Source: Rhizobium sp. FKY42 (GTDB taxonomy: Bacteria; Pseudomonadota; Alphaproteobacteria; Rhizobiales; Rhizobiaceae). Taken from it: a stretch of 64,000 bases of DNA. Location of the stretch: assembly GCF_005222835.1 (NCBI RefSeq), contig NZ_STGA01000006.1, positions 114,832-178,831 on the forward strand. Direction: 5' to 3'. Position 1 is the first letter of the stretch, and each line of letters starts with the position of its first letter. Positions 1-12,017 of this stretch are shown here, one piece after another. Below the pieces are notes generated by a model. The model did not search any database, was not told where the DNA came from, and was given only the letters and a program-made list of their open reading frames with translations. Made by a program: the position numbers and the translations under genes.

Positions 1-192
1 GACGTACTTCTTGACCTGGCCAGAAACCAGCTTGACGGTCAGCACGCCTGGCTTGATCGTCGTCATCGTCGGCGCATGCTTCGCCAACACGGTCATCTCA
101 CCGAGAGTTGCCGGAACGATGACTTCCGTCACCTTTTCCGAAACCAGCAGGCGCTCGGGAGACACCAATTCAAAATCAAAAGAGTCGGCCAT
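1..192 (-). CDS. atpC: ATP synthase F1 subunit epsilon, AtpC (3' part cut by window edge)
   Basis: Epsilon subunit of the F1 sector, which sits on the central stalk and couples gamma rotation to the c-ring and limits ATP hydrolysis. The visible 64 codons begin ATG-GCC at 192 and read [16 protein letters not shown], then the conserved beta-sandwich region with the run [16 protein letters not shown]. The family is normally about 130-140 residues, so roughly half lies beyond the left edge. It follows atpD by 74 bases in the same direction, as the last gene of atpHAGDC. The identity is firm; the C-terminal helical hairpin cannot be judged. Confidence 0.95.
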   Translation of the reverse strand, partial: MADSFDFELVSPERLLVSEKVTEVIVPATLGEMTVLAKHAPTMTTIKPGVLTVKLVSGQVKKYV

Positions 193-266
193 GACGGTCC
201 ACTTCTCCGGGCGTTATGCAGGATGGAGAGGCGCACCCAATCAGAGCGCGCCTTCCGTCGATGACA

Positions 267-1718
<1,452 letters not shown>

Positions 1719-2594
1719 TTAGAGCGCTTCCGCGCCCGAAATGATTTCGATGAGTTCCTTCGTAATCTGCGCCTGACGCTGACGGTTGTAAGACAAGGTC
1801 AGCTTGTTGATCATGTCGCCAGCATTACGTGTCGCGTTGTCCATGGCGGACATCTGCGCACCGTAGAAGGAAGCGTTGTTTTCCAGCAGGGCACGGAAAA
1901 TCTGCACCGCGATGTTGCGCGGCAGCAGTTCTTCCAGGATCTCCTGTTCGCCCGGCTCGTACTCATAAAGTGCAGCAGTCGCTGGCACTTCCGCCTGATC
2001 GAACTTGGCCGGAATGATTTGCTGCGCCGTCGCCACCTGTGAAATGACGGAAGCGAAGCGGGCATAGAACAGCGTTGCGACGTCGAACTCGCCGGCGTTG
2101 AAGAGGGCCAAAACCTTCTGGGCCACTTCATTCGCCTGTACAAAGCCAAGCTGCTTGACTTCGCGGAACGTAACGTAGTCGACAATGTTCTCACGGAAGC
2201 TGCGGCGCAGGATATCATTACCCTTGCGGCCGACAGTCAGGATCTTGACGGTCTTGCCTTCCGAAAGAAGCTTCAGCGCATGGTCACGAGCCAGACGGAT
2301 GATGGAGGAGTTGAAGCCTCCAGCCAGTCCGCGCTCACCCGTGGCAACGATCAGCAGGTGGGTCTGGTTCTTGCCGGTACCGGTCAGCAGCAGCGGTGCC
2401 TCTGCGCTATTGGCAGAGGCGGCGCTGAGGCCGGCAAGAACGCGGTTCATCCGTTCCGCATAGGGGCGGGCCGCTTCGGCCGCCTCTTGCGCACGGCGCA
2501 GCTTCGCCGCGGCGACCATTTTCATCGCCTTGGTGATTTTCTGCGTCGCCTTGACGGAGGCGATCCGGTTTTTCAGATCCTTAAGTGAAGGCAT
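1719..2594 (-). CDS. atpG: ATP synthase F1 subunit gamma, AtpG
   Basis: Central rotating stalk of F1. The 291-residue product starts [20 protein letters not shown], the conserved N-terminal helix of the family. It ends with the C-terminal coiled-coil helix containing [13 protein letters not shown] and [17 protein letters not shown], the usual gamma signature. It lies between atpA (27 bases upstream) and atpD (21 bases downstream) on the same strand, so it is co-transcribed with them. Length and both terminal helices are intact. Confidence 0.98.
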   Translation of the reverse strand: MPSLKDLKNRIASVKATQKITKAMKMVAAAKLRRAQEAAEAARPYAERMNRVLAGLSAASANSAEAPLLLTGTGKNQTHLLIVATGERGLAGGFNSSIIRLARDHALKLLSEGKTVKILTVGRKGNDILRRSFRENIVDYVTFREVKQLGFVQANEVAQKVLALFNAGEFDVATLFYARFASVISQVATAQQIIPAKFDQAEVPATAALYEYEPGEQEILEELLPRNIAVQIFRALLENNASFYGAQMSAMDNATRNAGDMINKLTLSYNRQRQAQITKELIEIISGAEAL

Positions 2595-2621
2595 CCGTTA
2601 TCGGTCCTTGAGCTTGTCCGT

Positions 2622-4151
2622 TCAGGCGAAAGTCTTGGCGAAGGTATCCAGCGCCGACTTCAGCTTTGCACGGGTGTCGTCAGACAGCTGCTTTTCCGTA
2701 CGGATGGAGTCGAGGATCGACTTGCCATCGTTGCGGAGGTAAGCGAGCAGGCCCTGTTCGAACTTGCCAACCTGGTTGACAGGCAGCTTGTCGAGGTAGC
2801 CGTTGACGCCAGCGAAGATCACTGCAACCTGCTCTTCCGTCTTCAACGGCGAGAACTGCGGCTGCTTGAGAAGTTCCGTCAGGCGCGCACCGCGGTTTAG
2901 CAATCGCTGCGTGGATGCGTCGAGGTCGGAACCGAACTGAGCAAAGGCCGCCATTTCGCGGTACTGAGCCAGTTCACCCTTGATGGAGCCGGCAACCTGC
3001 TTCATCGCCTTGATCTGCGCGGCAGAACCAACGCGGGAAACCGACAGACCGACGTTAACGGCCGGACGAATGCCCTGGTAGAACAGGTCGGTTTCAAGGA
3101 AGATCTGACCGTCTGTGATCGAGATCACGTTCGTCGGAATGAACGCCGAAACGTCGTTACCCTGCGTTTCGATGACCGGCAGGGCCGTCAGCGAACCAGC
3201 GCCACGCTCGTCGGAGAGCTTGGCGGCGCGCTCGAGAAGACGCGAGTGCAGATAGAAAACGTCGCCCGGATAAGCTTCGCGGCCCGGAGGACGGCGCAGC
3301 AGAAGCGACATCTGACGGTAGGCGACAGCCTGCTTGGACAAGTCGTCGTAAGCGATGAGAGCGTGCTGGCCGTTGTCACGGAAGTACTCGCCCATTGCGC
3401 AACCTGCGAACGGCGCAAGATACTGCATCGGAGCCGGGTCAGAGGCAGTCGCTGCAACAACGATCGAGTACTGCAGAGCGCCACGCTCTTCCAGAACCTT
3501 CACGAACTGTGCAACGGTCGAACGCTTCTGGCCGATAGCCACGTAAACGCAGAACAGCTTGTCGTTCTCAGGACCATTGTCGTGGATTGCCTTCTGGTTG
3601 AGGAAGGCGTCGAGAATGATCGCGGTCTTGCCGGTCTGACGGTCGCCGATGACCAGCTCGCGCTGACCACGTCCAACCGGGATCAGGGCGTCGATAGCCT
3701 TGAGGCCCGTCGACATCGGCTCATGAACCGACTTGCGCGGAATGATGCCCGGAGCCTTCACGTCAACGCGCGAGCGGCGCGAAGCATTGATCGGGCCCTT
3801 GCCGTCGATCGGGTTACCAAGAGCGTCAACGACGCGACCCAGCAGCTCAGGACCAACAGGAACGTCCACGATGGCGCCCGTACGCTTGACGGTGTCGCCT
3901 TCCTTGATGTCACGGTCGGAACCGAAGATAACCACACCGACGTTATCGGCTTCAAGGTTGAGCGCCATGCCGCGGATGCCGCCGGGGAACTCGACCATTT
4001 CACCGGCCTGAACATTGTCCAGACCATAAACACGGGCAATACCGTCACCTACGGAAAGAACCTGGCCGACTTCGGAAACCTCAGCCTCCTGGCCGAAGTT
4101 CTTGATTTGATCTTTGAGAATTGCGGAAATTTCCGCGGCGCGGATATCCAT
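2622..4151 (-). CDS. atpA: ATP synthase F1 subunit alpha, AtpA
   Basis: Non-catalytic nucleotide-binding alpha subunit of F1. The 509-residue protein has the Walker A loop GDRQTGKT near residues 169-176. The alpha/beta signature region around [17 protein letters not shown] is near residues 365-381. The N-terminus [16 protein letters not shown] is the segment that binds delta. Its start codon region touches the 3' end of atpH at 4151, so translation of the two is likely coupled. It forms the alpha3beta3 hexamer with AtpD. Confidence 0.99.
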   Translation of the reverse strand: MDIRAAEISAILKDQIKNFGQEAEVSEVGQVLSVGDGIARVYGLDNVQAGEMVEFPGGIRGMALNLEADNVGVVIFGSDRDIKEGDTVKRTGAIVDVPVGPELLGRVVDALGNPIDGKGPINASRRSRVDVKAPGIIPRKSVHEPMSTGLKAIDALIPVGRGQRELVIGDRQTGKTAIILDAFLNQKAIHDNGPENDKLFCVYVAIGQKRSTVAQFVKVLEERGALQYSIVVAATASDPAPMQYLAPFAGCAMGEYFRDNGQHALIAYDDLSKQAVAYRQMSLLLRRPPGREAYPGDVFYLHSRLLERAAKLSDERGAGSLTALPVIETQGNDVSAFIPTNVISITDGQIFLETDLFYQGIRPAVNVGLSVSRVGSAAQIKAMKQVAGSIKGELAQYREMAAFAQFGSDLDASTQRLLNRGARLTELLKQPQFSPLKTEEQVAVIFAGVNGYLDKLPVNQVGKFEQGLLAYLRNDGKSILDSIRTEKQLSDDTRAKLKSALDTFAKTFA

Positions 4152-4717
4152 CAGCCAACCTCTTTCAGTGCAAGCTTAAGCGTGGAAAGTTTGGTGCGGA
4201 GAGACGTATCGATCTGACGCGAACCGACCTTGACGATCAGCCCGCCCAGGATCGACGGATCAACGGATACGTCGAGAGTGACATCCTTGCCCGTTACGCC
4301 CTTCAGCGTCGATTTCAGTTCATCTTCCTGCGCCGAAGAAAGCGCATGGGCCGAGACAACCTCGGCAGTCACTTCGCCCTTATGCTGGGCGACGAAGTCG
4401 CGATAAGCGCGGATCATGCCCGGCAGGGCAAACAGGCGGCGGTTGCCCGCGACTACCTTGACGAAGTTTGCAACAAGACCGGAAATTCCAGCCTTTTCGC
4501 AGAGGGCCGCGATTGCGCGCGCCTGATCTTCCGAAGAGAAGACCGGGCTGGCAATCAAACGCTTGAGATCATCGCTCTCGTCGATCATTGCCTGAAAACG
4601 GTCAAGATCGGCGCGCACTGAATCGATGGAACTCGACTGCAGCGCAAGCTCGAAGAGCGAAGAAGCGTAGCGTTCCGCTACGCCGGAAGTCCGATGGGAT
4701 GTGTCAGCCACGGGCAC
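4151..4717 (-). CDS. atpH: ATP synthase F1 subunit delta, AtpH
   Basis: Delta (OSCP-type) subunit, which fixes the F1 head to the peripheral stalk. The 188-residue protein has the expected helical N-terminal domain ([14 protein letters not shown], then DLDRFQAMI). Its C-terminal signature [21 protein letters not shown] precedes a terminal helix. It is the first gene of the F1 operon. The 258 bases upstream (4718-4975) hold no gene and must contain the operon promoter, although I cannot pick a convincing -35/-10 pair there. Confidence 0.97.
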   Translation of the reverse strand: MPVADTSHRTSGVAERYASSLFELALQSSSIDSVRADLDRFQAMIDESDDLKRLIASPVFSSEDQARAIAALCEKAGISGLVANFVKVVAGNRRLFALPGMIRAYRDFVAQHKGEVTAEVVSAHALSSAQEDELKSTLKGVTGKDVTLDVSVDPSILGGLIVKVGSRQIDTSLRTKLSTLKLALKEVG

Positions 4718-4975
4718 GAATTCCCTGATTTCTATTCAAATAACAAGCCAGTTTTCGGAATGCAGGCAAGCATCTGAATTTGCTTCTTTTTCTCAACACG
4801 GCCAGAGGCCCCCCTCCGCCGTTCTCCGAAATTCGCGGTTCGTCTAGCATAGGAGTTCAACAGGCGCAACACGCCGAAGGGCGCAAATCGCCTGAGAGGC
4901 AAGGCGTTAAAACGATTTTCTCGCTTTTCACAGCGTACGGTTCCTCTACAGGTCGATACCTCTCAGATGCCTTAC

Positions 4976-5359
4976 TTAGAAATAACCGAAGACATAGCCC
5001 AGCGGCAGGGCGGCCGTTACAATCTGGAAGAGAACATAAGCAATATTTCGCGCAGTCACGCCACGATCAAAGATCAGTGAAACAAGACGGCCAAGCACCG
5101 AAACAGCCGCGGCGACACCCAGCGCCAGGTAGGTCCAGTCCTGAGCCAGGAAAAGCGCTGTCAGACCCAGGCCCAGTTGCAGGCCGCCATTTGATCGAAT
5201 GGTCGCGAAACCCTCCGGTGTCACTTCTCCGACGCTAAATCCGAAAAGTTTGAGTGCCGTCGAAGGCAGGGCGAACTGAAGGAGGCCGTGCAGTGCGAGA
5301 AGGCAGGCGCCGAGATAGGCGAGCCGTTCCGGGAGTTCTGTTGGAAAATAAAGCTCCAT
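4976..5359 (-). CDS. Small DUF4345-like integral membrane protein
   Basis: A 127-residue protein with about four hydrophobic segments (roughly residues 13-31, 58-72, 76-95 and 105-125). The short polar stretch RSNGGLQLGLGL and the later GRLVSLIFDRG resemble the R-x-x-GG-x-x-L-G and GR-x-x-S-x-x-x-D signatures of DUF4345 proteins. No function is established for that family. It is transcribed towards atpH and separated from priA by 60 bases. Identity as a membrane protein is secure; the family call is from pattern only. Confidence 0.75.
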   Translation of the reverse strand: MELYFPTELPERLAYLGACLLALHGLLQFALPSTALKLFGFSVGEVTPEGFATIRSNGGLQLGLGLTALFLAQDWTYLALGVAAAVSVLGRLVSLIFDRGVTARNIAYVLFQIVTAALPLGYVFGYF

Positions 5360-5419
5360 GTCGTGCTGTCACTTTCTGCGAATCGCTCTCCTGCGGAATA
5401 TCAGGCAGAGCTTGGATTT

Positions 5420-7651
5420 TCAAAGGAAGCTTTGCGGATCCACATCAAGCTGCACCTGAATGGTGCCGCGCGCCTTTGGTCCGTTCGCCAGCATGGTGCG
5501 CAAGAAACCCTGCATATCGCTGTTGCGGCGACCATGCACCAGGAGACGGAAACGGTGGCGCCCCCGTACAATGGCAAGGGGCGCTTCGGCCGGACCCAGA
5601 ACAGTGACACCTGAAACCTTGGGCGCTGCATTGCGCAAGCCCCTGGCGTGCGTTTCGGCATCGACCCGCGTATCTGCGGAAACGATGATGGACGCGAGCC
5701 TACCAAAAGGCGGCAGAAGCGCCCTCTCCCGCTCACCGATTTCCCGCTCGTAGAAGGCGGAGGCATCACCGGACGCTATAGCCTGCATGACGGGGTGCTG
5801 TGGCTGATAGGTCTGCAGAAGCCCATAGCTCTTCAAACCGGTTCTCCCGGCGCGACCGGTCACCTGGCTCAAGAGTTGAAAAGTGCGTTCCGCCGCGCGT
5901 GGATCACCGTTAGCCAGCCCGAGATCCGCATCCACGATGCCAACAAGCGTCATCAGCGGAAAATTATGGCCCTTGGCAACAAGCTGTGTGCCGATCACGA
6001 TGTCCACTTCACCCTTGGCAATCGCCTCCAGTTCCAGCCGCATGCGCTTCACTCCACCCAGGAGATCGGACGACATGACAATGGTTCGGGAATCTGGGAA
6101 ATGACGCTCCACCTCCTCGGCAATCCGCTCGACGCCCGGACCGCAGGCAACAAGATGATCGAAGGTGCCGCATTCTGGACACGCCTCGGGCGTCTTTTCC
6201 GCATAGCCGCATTGGTGGCACTGGATCTGATTGCGGAATCGATGCTCAACCAGCCAGCTCGAACATTGCGGGCATTGAAAGCGATGCCCGCACACACGAC
6301 AGAGCGTCAGCGGTGCGTAACCACGGCGATTGAGAAAGAGAAGCGCCTGCTCCCTCTTCTCGATAGTCTTTCCAATTGCCCGCAACATGACAGGCGAGAG
6401 AAAGCCGCCCTTGGCAGGTGGATGCCGCCGCATATCGACGAGATGCAGGTCCGGCATGGCCGCATCGCCAAATCGGGTTGGCAGATGGACCACATGATAC
6501 CGGCCGCTCTGACCGTTGACCTGGCTTTCAACGGACGGCGTAGCCGACACAAGGACGATGGGGAATTGGCCAATGCGTGCCCGCACCACTGCCATGTCGC
6601 GCGCATTATAAAAGATACGGTCTTCCTGTTTGTAGGCGGGATCGTGCTCTTCATCGACAACGATAAGACCAAGCTCCTCGAAGGGAAGAAAGAGAGCGGA
6701 TCGCGCTCCGGCCACGACACGCACCTCGCCGGTCACGACACCGCGCCACACTTTCTCACGCATGCGAGGCGCGAGATCTGAATGCCACTCGGCAGGCTTT
6801 GCCCCGAAGCGATCCTGAAAGCGTTCGAGAAAGCTGGAAGTCAGCGCAATTTCCGGCAACAGGATCAGCACCTGCTTCCCCAGACGCAACGCTTCGGCAA
6901 TCGCTTCGAAATAGACTTCCGTTTTGCCGGAACCGGTCACGCCATCGATCAGAGAGGCCGAGAAGCCAGCCGTCTGAACCGCTTCCACCAGTTCGGAGGC
7001 GGCCTGCTTCTGTGGTCCATCGATGCGCGGCGCGACATAGTTTGGATCAGGAACGGCAACGACCGGCGGCGGCGGGAGAAAGACGGTCTCGAACAATCCC
7101 TGTTTCACCAGACCATCCACCACGCTGAGCGAAACACCGGCGGCATGCGCAAGACCACTGCGCGTCCAGGGAATGTCTTCCTCAAGCGTTTGCAAAACAC
7201 GCTGACGTGCCGGGGTCATGCGATCAGGTTCACCGCCTGCGAAACGCAGTGCTTCGATCATCGGCTCCGGCTCCAATGCCGCAGGGGCACGAATTGCCAT
7301 GCGCGCCACAAGACCGGGCGGTGACAGAGTATAGGCAGAAACCCATTCAATGAATTCCCGCATTTCTTTCGTCAGGGGTGGGCAGTCGAACACCTGTTCG
7401 ATCGGCCTCAGTTTCTTCGGATCAACTGGGCTGATTTCCTCCGGATTCCCCGTTTCATCCCAGACGACGCCGATGTGCTGACGCGGACCAACCGGCACCT
7501 GAACGACCGAACCTGCCTCGATGGCCACGCCTTCCGGCACAGCATAGCTATAGGCTTCCGGCACCGGCAGCGGCACCAGAACCGGCACAACGCGTTTCGG
7601 CACCGGTTTGTCGAACAGCGCACCGAAAAGGCTTTGCGAATCTTGCGTCAT
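5420..7651 (-). CDS. priA: Primosomal protein N', replication restart helicase PriA
   Basis: 3'-to-5' superfamily 2 DNA helicase that recognises stalled forks and reloads the replicative helicase. The Walker A loop GVTGSGKTEVY is near residue 240 and the DEEH box is in VVDEEHDPAYKQ. The paired zinc-binding cysteines run from CRVCGHRFQCPQCSSW to CPECG. The C-terminal helicase motifs GTQLVAKGHNFP and QVTGRAGR are present. I place the start at 7651 (MTQDSQSLFGALFD), giving 743 residues; an in-frame ATG at 7681 is possible but also lacks a clear ribosome-binding site. It is divergent from xerC. Confidence 0.97.
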   Translation of the reverse strand: MTQDSQSLFGALFDKPVPKRVVPVLVPLPVPEAYSYAVPEGVAIEAGSVVQVPVGPRQHIGVVWDETGNPEEISPVDPKKLRPIEQVFDCPPLTKEMREFIEWVSAYTLSPPGLVARMAIRAPAALEPEPMIEALRFAGGEPDRMTPARQRVLQTLEEDIPWTRSGLAHAAGVSLSVVDGLVKQGLFETVFLPPPPVVAVPDPNYVAPRIDGPQKQAASELVEAVQTAGFSASLIDGVTGSGKTEVYFEAIAEALRLGKQVLILLPEIALTSSFLERFQDRFGAKPAEWHSDLAPRMREKVWRGVVTGEVRVVAGARSALFLPFEELGLIVVDEEHDPAYKQEDRIFYNARDMAVVRARIGQFPIVLVSATPSVESQVNGQSGRYHVVHLPTRFGDAAMPDLHLVDMRRHPPAKGGFLSPVMLRAIGKTIEKREQALLFLNRRGYAPLTLCRVCGHRFQCPQCSSWLVEHRFRNQIQCHQCGYAEKTPEACPECGTFDHLVACGPGVERIAEEVERHFPDSRTIVMSSDLLGGVKRMRLELEAIAKGEVDIVIGTQLVAKGHNFPLMTLVGIVDADLGLANGDPRAAERTFQLLSQVTGRAGRTGLKSYGLLQTYQPQHPVMQAIASGDASAFYEREIGERERALLPPFGRLASIIVSADTRVDAETHARGLRNAAPKVSGVTVLGPAEAPLAIVRGRHRFRLLVHGRRNSDMQGFLRTMLANGPKARGTIQVQLDVDPQSFL

Positions 7652-7686
7652 TGCGCCGGACCATGCCTTGAAGCAGAACAAAAGGG

Positions 7687-7705
7687 AACCGCCATCAAAG
7701 CGGTT
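7687..7705. repeat. Small hairpin in the priA/xerC divergent region
   Basis: AACCGC (7687-7692) pairs with GCGGTT (7700-7705) around a 7-base loop, and the right arm is followed by TTGCT. The 11-mer GCGGTTTTGCT at 7700-7710 occurs again at the right edge of the window (63990-64000), also as the right arm of an AACCGC hairpin. It could be a leader hairpin of priA or a chance inverted repeat; no function is shown. Confidence 0.35.
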
Positions 7706-7824
7706 TTGCTCCAGAATATGGGGATTGATGGGCTAACCGCGCTGTCAGGGCTCCATGCTTAATGGAATCGTAATGCTCAAGCTAGACTCTGTTGCGCGAT
7801 ATTCGAACGCCCAACGGAGCGACG

Positions 7825-8760
7825 ATGAACGAGATCCTCATTCTGGCGACGCCCGAACTTTTGGACTATCGACGTCAGTGGCTGGAGAGCCTCGCCAACG
7901 AAAAGCGTTTCGCGGACAATACCTTGACGGCTTACGAGCGCGACACCCGCCAGTTCCTGCAATTCCTGACCATGCATCTTGGCAACCCACCGGGCCTTAC
8001 TGACGTTCATACCCTGCGCACAGCAGACCTGCGTGCCTTCCTGGCGCAGCGCCGTCGCGATGGATCCGGCTCCCGCTCGCTCGGACGTCATCTGGCAGGC
8101 CTGCGCTCCTTTCTGCGCTATCTGGAGCGCAAGGGCCTGATCAATGCAGCCGCGGCAGGCGCAATCCGTGCCCCTCGCCAACCAAAATCCCTGCCCAAAC
8201 CACTGACAGACCGTCAGGCTCTGGAGGTGGTGAGCACCCAGGCGCAATTGCAGGAGGAGGGTTGGATCGCCGCTCGCGATTCAGCGATCCTGACGCTTCT
8301 CTATGGCTGCGGTCTGCGCATCTCCGAGGCGCTTTCGCTGACGCCTGCCGACCTGCCTGCAGCAGCGACATCCATCCGGATTACCGGCAAGGGCGGGAAG
8401 ACCAGGCTCGTCCCGCTTCTCGCAATCGTTCTGGATGCTGTTGCTCGCTACAAGGCGCTGTGCCCGTTCGAGTTGGTCACCGACAAACCGCTTTTTCGCG
8501 GTGCGCGCGGCGGCCCGCTTCAACCGGCGATCATCCAGCGCGAAATGCAAAAGCTGCGTGGCGCTCTGGGCCTGCCGGATAGCGCCACGCCCCACGCGTT
8601 ACGCCACTCGTTTGCGACGCATCTTCTGGCGGGTGGGGGTGATTTGCGCACAATTCAGGAACTTCTGGGTCACGCCAGCCTTTCCACCACGCAAGTTTAT
8701 ACCGGTGTGGACGCCAATCGTTTGCTGGAAGTCTATGATCGGGCACACCCGCGCGCATGA
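7825..8760 (+). CDS. xerC: Tyrosine recombinase XerC
   Basis: Site-specific recombinase that, with XerD, resolves chromosome dimers at dif. The N-terminal SAM-like domain (residues about 10-100) is followed by the catalytic domain. The active-site residues are visible: Arg in GCGLRISEAL, Lys in GKGGKTRLVPL, His and Arg in HALRHSFATHLL, His in LGHASLSTTQ, and the nucleophilic Tyr in QVYTGVD. The ATG at 7825 is chosen over 7792 because GGAG lies five bases upstream, giving 311 residues. The divergent partner is priA. Xer-type recombinases can be confused, but length and the chromosomal setting next to priA favour XerC. Confidence 0.93.
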   Translation: MNEILILATPELLDYRRQWLESLANEKRFADNTLTAYERDTRQFLQFLTMHLGNPPGLTDVHTLRTADLRAFLAQRRRDGSGSRSLGRHLAGLRSFLRYLERKGLINAAAAGAIRAPRQPKSLPKPLTDRQALEVVSTQAQLQEEGWIAARDSAILTLLYGCGLRISEALSLTPADLPAAATSIRITGKGGKTRLVPLLAIVLDAVARYKALCPFELVTDKPLFRGARGGPLQPAIIQREMQKLRGALGLPDSATPHALRHSFATHLLAGGGDLRTIQELLGHASLSTTQVYTGVDANRLLEVYDRAHPRA

Positions 8761-8853
8761 TGGACCCTTTGCCTGCCAGATATGTGGACGGACAGCAGCC
8801 ATTAACCATGTTTCTTAAGACTACGGCTAGAACCGAAATCTAGGGTGAACATC

Positions 8854-9954
8854 ATGAACACGCGCGCACCCCATTTCGTCTCTCTCCGTAGCCTATTGTC
8901 CCGCAGTCTCGTTTCCCGAACCGGCAGCGAGCTTGCTTTGGGCATGATAGCCCTGCTGCATCTTTTGGCGCTCCTGTCTTTCTTCTTTGTGCTGGGTCTC
9001 GCAAGCGAGGCGAAATCGGCAGAGGAAGCATGCCGGGGCAGCAATCTGCTGGTCGAAATGGAAAAGAGCGACCCTGCCCGCTATCGCACCATACAGGCAG
9101 AAAGCGAGAAGGTTGCCAACGGCAAGGGCACGTTCTGGAAGATTGAAAAGCCGGGCGTAGCGCCCTCATGGTTGCTGGGCACCATGCATGTTACGGATCC
9201 GGGCGTGCTGAAGATGCCGACAGGCGCCCCTTATGCGCTCTCCAAGTCCAAAGTCGTCATCATCGAGTCCGATGAAATCCTGGATGAAAAGAAGGCCGCA
9301 GCCGCAATGCTGGCAAGGCCGGAACTCACCATGATGATGAATGGCAAGTCCATTCAGGACTATCTGAGCCCTGAGGACAAGGCAAAACTGGAGGCAGGAC
9401 TGAAGGAGCGCGGCATCCCGCTGGCAGCTGTTTCACGCATGCAGCCCTGGATGCTTTCCAGCTTTCTGGCAATGCCCGCCTGCGAACTGAACCGCAAGGC
9501 AAAAGGGGCCGCCTTCCTCGACAAAAAAATCGCCGACGACGCGATGAAGGCCGGTATTCCTGTAAAGGGACTCGAGACCATGCAGGAGCAGCTCTCGGCC
9601 ATGGCTTCCATCTCGACGGAGTTCCACATCAAATCACTGATTGAAATGATCAGCCTTGGCGCGAAGATGGATGACGTGACCGCGACAATGCGGGACCTCT
9701 ACATTTCGGGAGAGATTGGCCTGACCATGCCGATGCTGAAGTCACTTTCCCCGGACGGCAGTGACGGCGAAGGTTATGCCGAATTTGAAGAGCGCATCGT
9801 TCGCCAGCGCAACCATACCATGGCAGAGCGGGCCCTGCCGATGTTGAACGGTGGCGGCGCCTTCATGGCCGTTGGCGCTCTGCATCTCGTGGGAGACGAA
9901 GGCCTCGTCTCCCTGCTGCGTACTCAAGGATTTACGGTTACCCGCGCCGAGTGA
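8854..9954 (+). CDS. TraB/GumN family protein, membrane-anchored
   Basis: A protein of about 366 residues with a hydrophobic N-terminal segment (about residues 28-52) that is either a signal peptide or an anchor. It then has the TraB/GumN (PF01963) fold marks: SWLLGTMHVTDPG near residue 105 with the conserved GxxH, and the C-terminal block MAVGALHLVGDEGLVSLL with the second GxxH. Some family members are metalloproteases, but no activity is established here. An in-frame GTG at 8845 exists; ATG 8854 is preferred because AGGG lies just upstream. It follows xerC in the same direction after 93 bases. Confidence 0.85.
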   Translation: MNTRAPHFVSLRSLLSRSLVSRTGSELALGMIALLHLLALLSFFFVLGLASEAKSAEEACRGSNLLVEMEKSDPARYRTIQAESEKVANGKGTFWKIEKPGVAPSWLLGTMHVTDPGVLKMPTGAPYALSKSKVVIIESDEILDEKKAAAAMLARPELTMMMNGKSIQDYLSPEDKAKLEAGLKERGIPLAAVSRMQPWMLSSFLAMPACELNRKAKGAAFLDKKIADDAMKAGIPVKGLETMQEQLSAMASISTEFHIKSLIEMISLGAKMDDVTATMRDLYISGEIGLTMPMLKSLSPDGSDGEGYAEFEERIVRQRNHTMAERALPMLNGGGAFMAVGALHLVGDEGLVSLLRTQGFTVTRAE

Positions 9955-9956
9955 TG

Positions 9957-10451
9957 TTATACGCCCCGGGTCATACGGGCCATAACGTCGGTCTTCCAGT
10001 AGAACTGATGAAGAAGCGCCCCCCCCAAATGTGCGGCCAGAAGAAGCCAGAGAACGGCCTTCAGGACATCGGCATGCAGATCCCCGGCTGAGCCGATATT
10101 GAAATAGTAGGCAGCAGCACCACTGACCGGCATTGCGAAGAGCAGAACATACAGCAATCCGTGAGTGAGCTTCGCAGCCATTCGCAACAGTGCCGGCTCA
10201 GCCGACGGCGGCTGCGGAGCGCCCTGAACCAAGCGAAGCCCGATACGAACGACCGCGAGAAGCAGGATGGCAAAACCGACATAGGCATGAATGTTGGCAC
10301 TCGCCAGATCATCCGGTGTGACTGGCTGACCTCGCTTTACCAGATGATGCCAATGTTCCATTCCGTCGGCGAAGATCAAATTGAAAAAAATCAACAAAGC
10401 CATTCCCCAATGAAGAATGCGCTGCGGAATTGAATAGGAAACCGGTTGCAT
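9957..10451 (-). CDS. Cytochrome b561 family protein
   Basis: A 164-residue, four-helix membrane protein of the prokaryotic b561 type, which uses two b haems to move electrons between quinol and periplasmic or cytoplasmic partners. The candidate haem-ligand histidines lie in RILHWGMALLIFF, NIHAYVGFAILLL, LTHGLLYVLLFAMP and HLGGALLHQFYWK, each in or next to a hydrophobic segment. It stands alone; lpdA downstream of it in coordinates has its own terminator. Its stop codon is two bases from the stop of the convergent TraB/GumN gene. Confidence 0.9.
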   Translation of the reverse strand: MQPVSYSIPQRILHWGMALLIFFNLIFADGMEHWHHLVKRGQPVTPDDLASANIHAYVGFAILLLAVVRIGLRLVQGAPQPPSAEPALLRMAAKLTHGLLYVLLFAMPVSGAAAYYFNIGSAGDLHADVLKAVLWLLLAAHLGGALLHQFYWKTDVMARMTRGV

Positions 10452-10521
10452 GAATCACCTTTGATGAACTGGGGTTGGATGCCTTATTGCCGAAGACCCT
10501 GCAACTAAACTGAACGCACAA

Positions 10522-10553
10522 TAAAACACCCCGCCTGCCGGGCAAGCGGGGTG
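10522..10553 (-). terminator. Rho-independent terminator of lpdA
   Basis: CACCCCGC (10527-10534) pairs with GCGGGGTG (10546-10553), an 8-bp GC-rich stem. Read on the minus strand the stem is followed by TTTTAT. It lies 31 bases beyond the lpdA stop, so it ends the mdh-suc-lpd transcription unit. Confidence 0.9.
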
Positions 10554-10583
10554 CTAGAAATGTTAGACGCCGATAAGGATCGA

Positions 10584-11990
10584 TTACATATGCAGCGGCT
10601 TGAGGAAAGTGGCCAAGGCCGCTTCCTTCACGGCTTCGGACATGGTCGGGTGCGCGTGGCAGGTGCGACCCAGATCTTCGGACGAACCGCCGAACTCCAT
10701 CAGCACGGCTGCTTCGTGGATCATTTCACCAGCACCGAAGCCGATGATGTGAACGCCGAGAACGCGGTCCGTTTCCTTGTCGGCCAGAACCTTGACGAAA
10801 CCATCGGTCGCCTGCATGGCGCGCGCACGGCCATTGGCCGTGAACGGGAACTTGCCGACCTTGTAAGAGGCGCCTGCCGCCTTCAGCTCTTCTTCCGTTT
10901 TGCCGACAGAAGCCACTTCCGGCTGGGTGTAGACGACGCCCGGAATGACATCATAATTCACATGGCCATGCTGACCGGCGAGGATTTCGGCAAGAGCAAC
11001 GCCCTCGTCTTCGGCCTTGTGCGCCAGCATCGGACCCTTCACGACATCACCGATGGCATAGATGCCGGCAACATTGGTGCGATAATGCGCATCGATCTCG
11101 ACGCGGCCGCGATTATCGAGTGCAACGCCCGCCTCTTCAAGGCCAAGACCAGCCGTGTAGGGCTTGCGACCGGTGGCAACGAGAACGACATCCGCCTCGA
11201 TCGTCTGAGCGTCACCGCCCTTGACCGGCTCGAACGTCACCTTGGCACCGGCTTCAGTCTTCTCAACGCCGGTGACCTTGGCACCGAGGTTGAAGGTCAC
11301 ACCCTGCTTGCCGAGAATCTTCTGGAACTGCTTGGACACTTCGCCATCCATGCCACCGAGGATCGTGTCGAGATATTCGACCACCGTAACCTTGGCGCCA
11401 AGACGCGACCAGACAGAACCGAGTTCCAGACCGATGACACCGCCGCCAACGACGACCATATGGCCTGGCACCTTTTCCAGCGCGATGCCGCCGGTGGAGG
11501 AAACAATCACCTTCTCATCGATCTCGACGGGCACGCCCGGAATACCAGCAACATCCGAACCCGTCGCAATGACGATGTTCTTAGTCTCGATCTCCTGAAC
11601 CTGACCGTCAGCGCCGGTGACAGACACCTTGCCAGCAGAAACGATCTTGCCGGTGCCGATGAAGCTATCGATCTTGTTCTTCTTGAACAGGAAGGCCACG
11701 CCATCGACGTTCGCCTTTACGGTCGCGTCCTTGTGGCCCATCATCTTTTCGAGATTGAGGGTCGTGCCGGAGACCTCTACGCCAAGATCCGCCATGCCAT
11801 GCGATGCATGTGCGAAGACTTCCGACGCATGCAACAGTGCCTTGGAGGGGATGCAGCCGACATTGAGGCAGGTTCCGCCAAAAGTGGTGCGCTTCTCGAT
11901 AACGGCGACTTTCATACCAAGCTGCGCCGCCTTGATGGCGCAGACATAACCGCCGGGGCCCGTACCAATAACGACCAGATCATATGCCAT
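10584..11990 (-). CDS. lpdA: Dihydrolipoyl dehydrogenase (E3 of 2-oxoglutarate dehydrogenase)
   Basis: FAD- and NAD-dependent E3 that reoxidises the dihydrolipoyl group of SucB. The 468-residue protein has the FAD-binding [15 protein letters not shown] near residue 9. The redox disulfide is in [16 protein letters not shown] near residues 38-53, and the NAD-binding site is in [15 protein letters not shown] near residue 180. The catalytic His-Glu dyad is in [14 protein letters not shown] near the C-terminus. It is the last gene of the mdh-sucCDAB unit, separated from sucB by a MAPEG gene and an SDR gene, which suggests it is the E3 dedicated to SucA/SucB. Confidence 0.98.
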   Translation of the reverse strand: MAYDLVVIGTGPGGYVCAIKAAQLGMKVAVIEKRTTFGGTCLNVGCIPSKALLHASEVFAHASHGMADLGVEVSGTTLNLEKMMGHKDATVKANVDGVAFLFKKNKIDSFIGTGKIVSAGKVSVTGADGQVQEIETKNIVIATGSDVAGIPGVPVEIDEKVIVSSTGGIALEKVPGHMVVVGGGVIGLELGSVWSRLGAKVTVVEYLDTILGGMDGEVSKQFQKILGKQGVTFNLGAKVTGVEKTEAGAKVTFEPVKGGDAQTIEADVVLVATGRKPYTAGLGLEEAGVALDNRGRVEIDAHYRTNVAGIYAIGDVVKGPMLAHKAEDEGVALAEILAGQHGHVNYDVIPGVVYTQPEVASVGKTEEELKAAGASYKVGKFPFTANGRARAMQATDGFVKVLADKETDRVLGVHIIGFGAGEMIHEAAVLMEFGGSSEDLGRTCHAHPTMSEAVKEAALATFLKPLHM

Positions 11991-12017
11991 TGATCAAATT
12001 CCTTTGCTTCCGGCGGT

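Noticed and set aside
3246..4217. 323-codon plus-strand frame opposite atpA
   Set aside because: It mirrors the atpA codons exactly and has no ribosome-binding site or motif.
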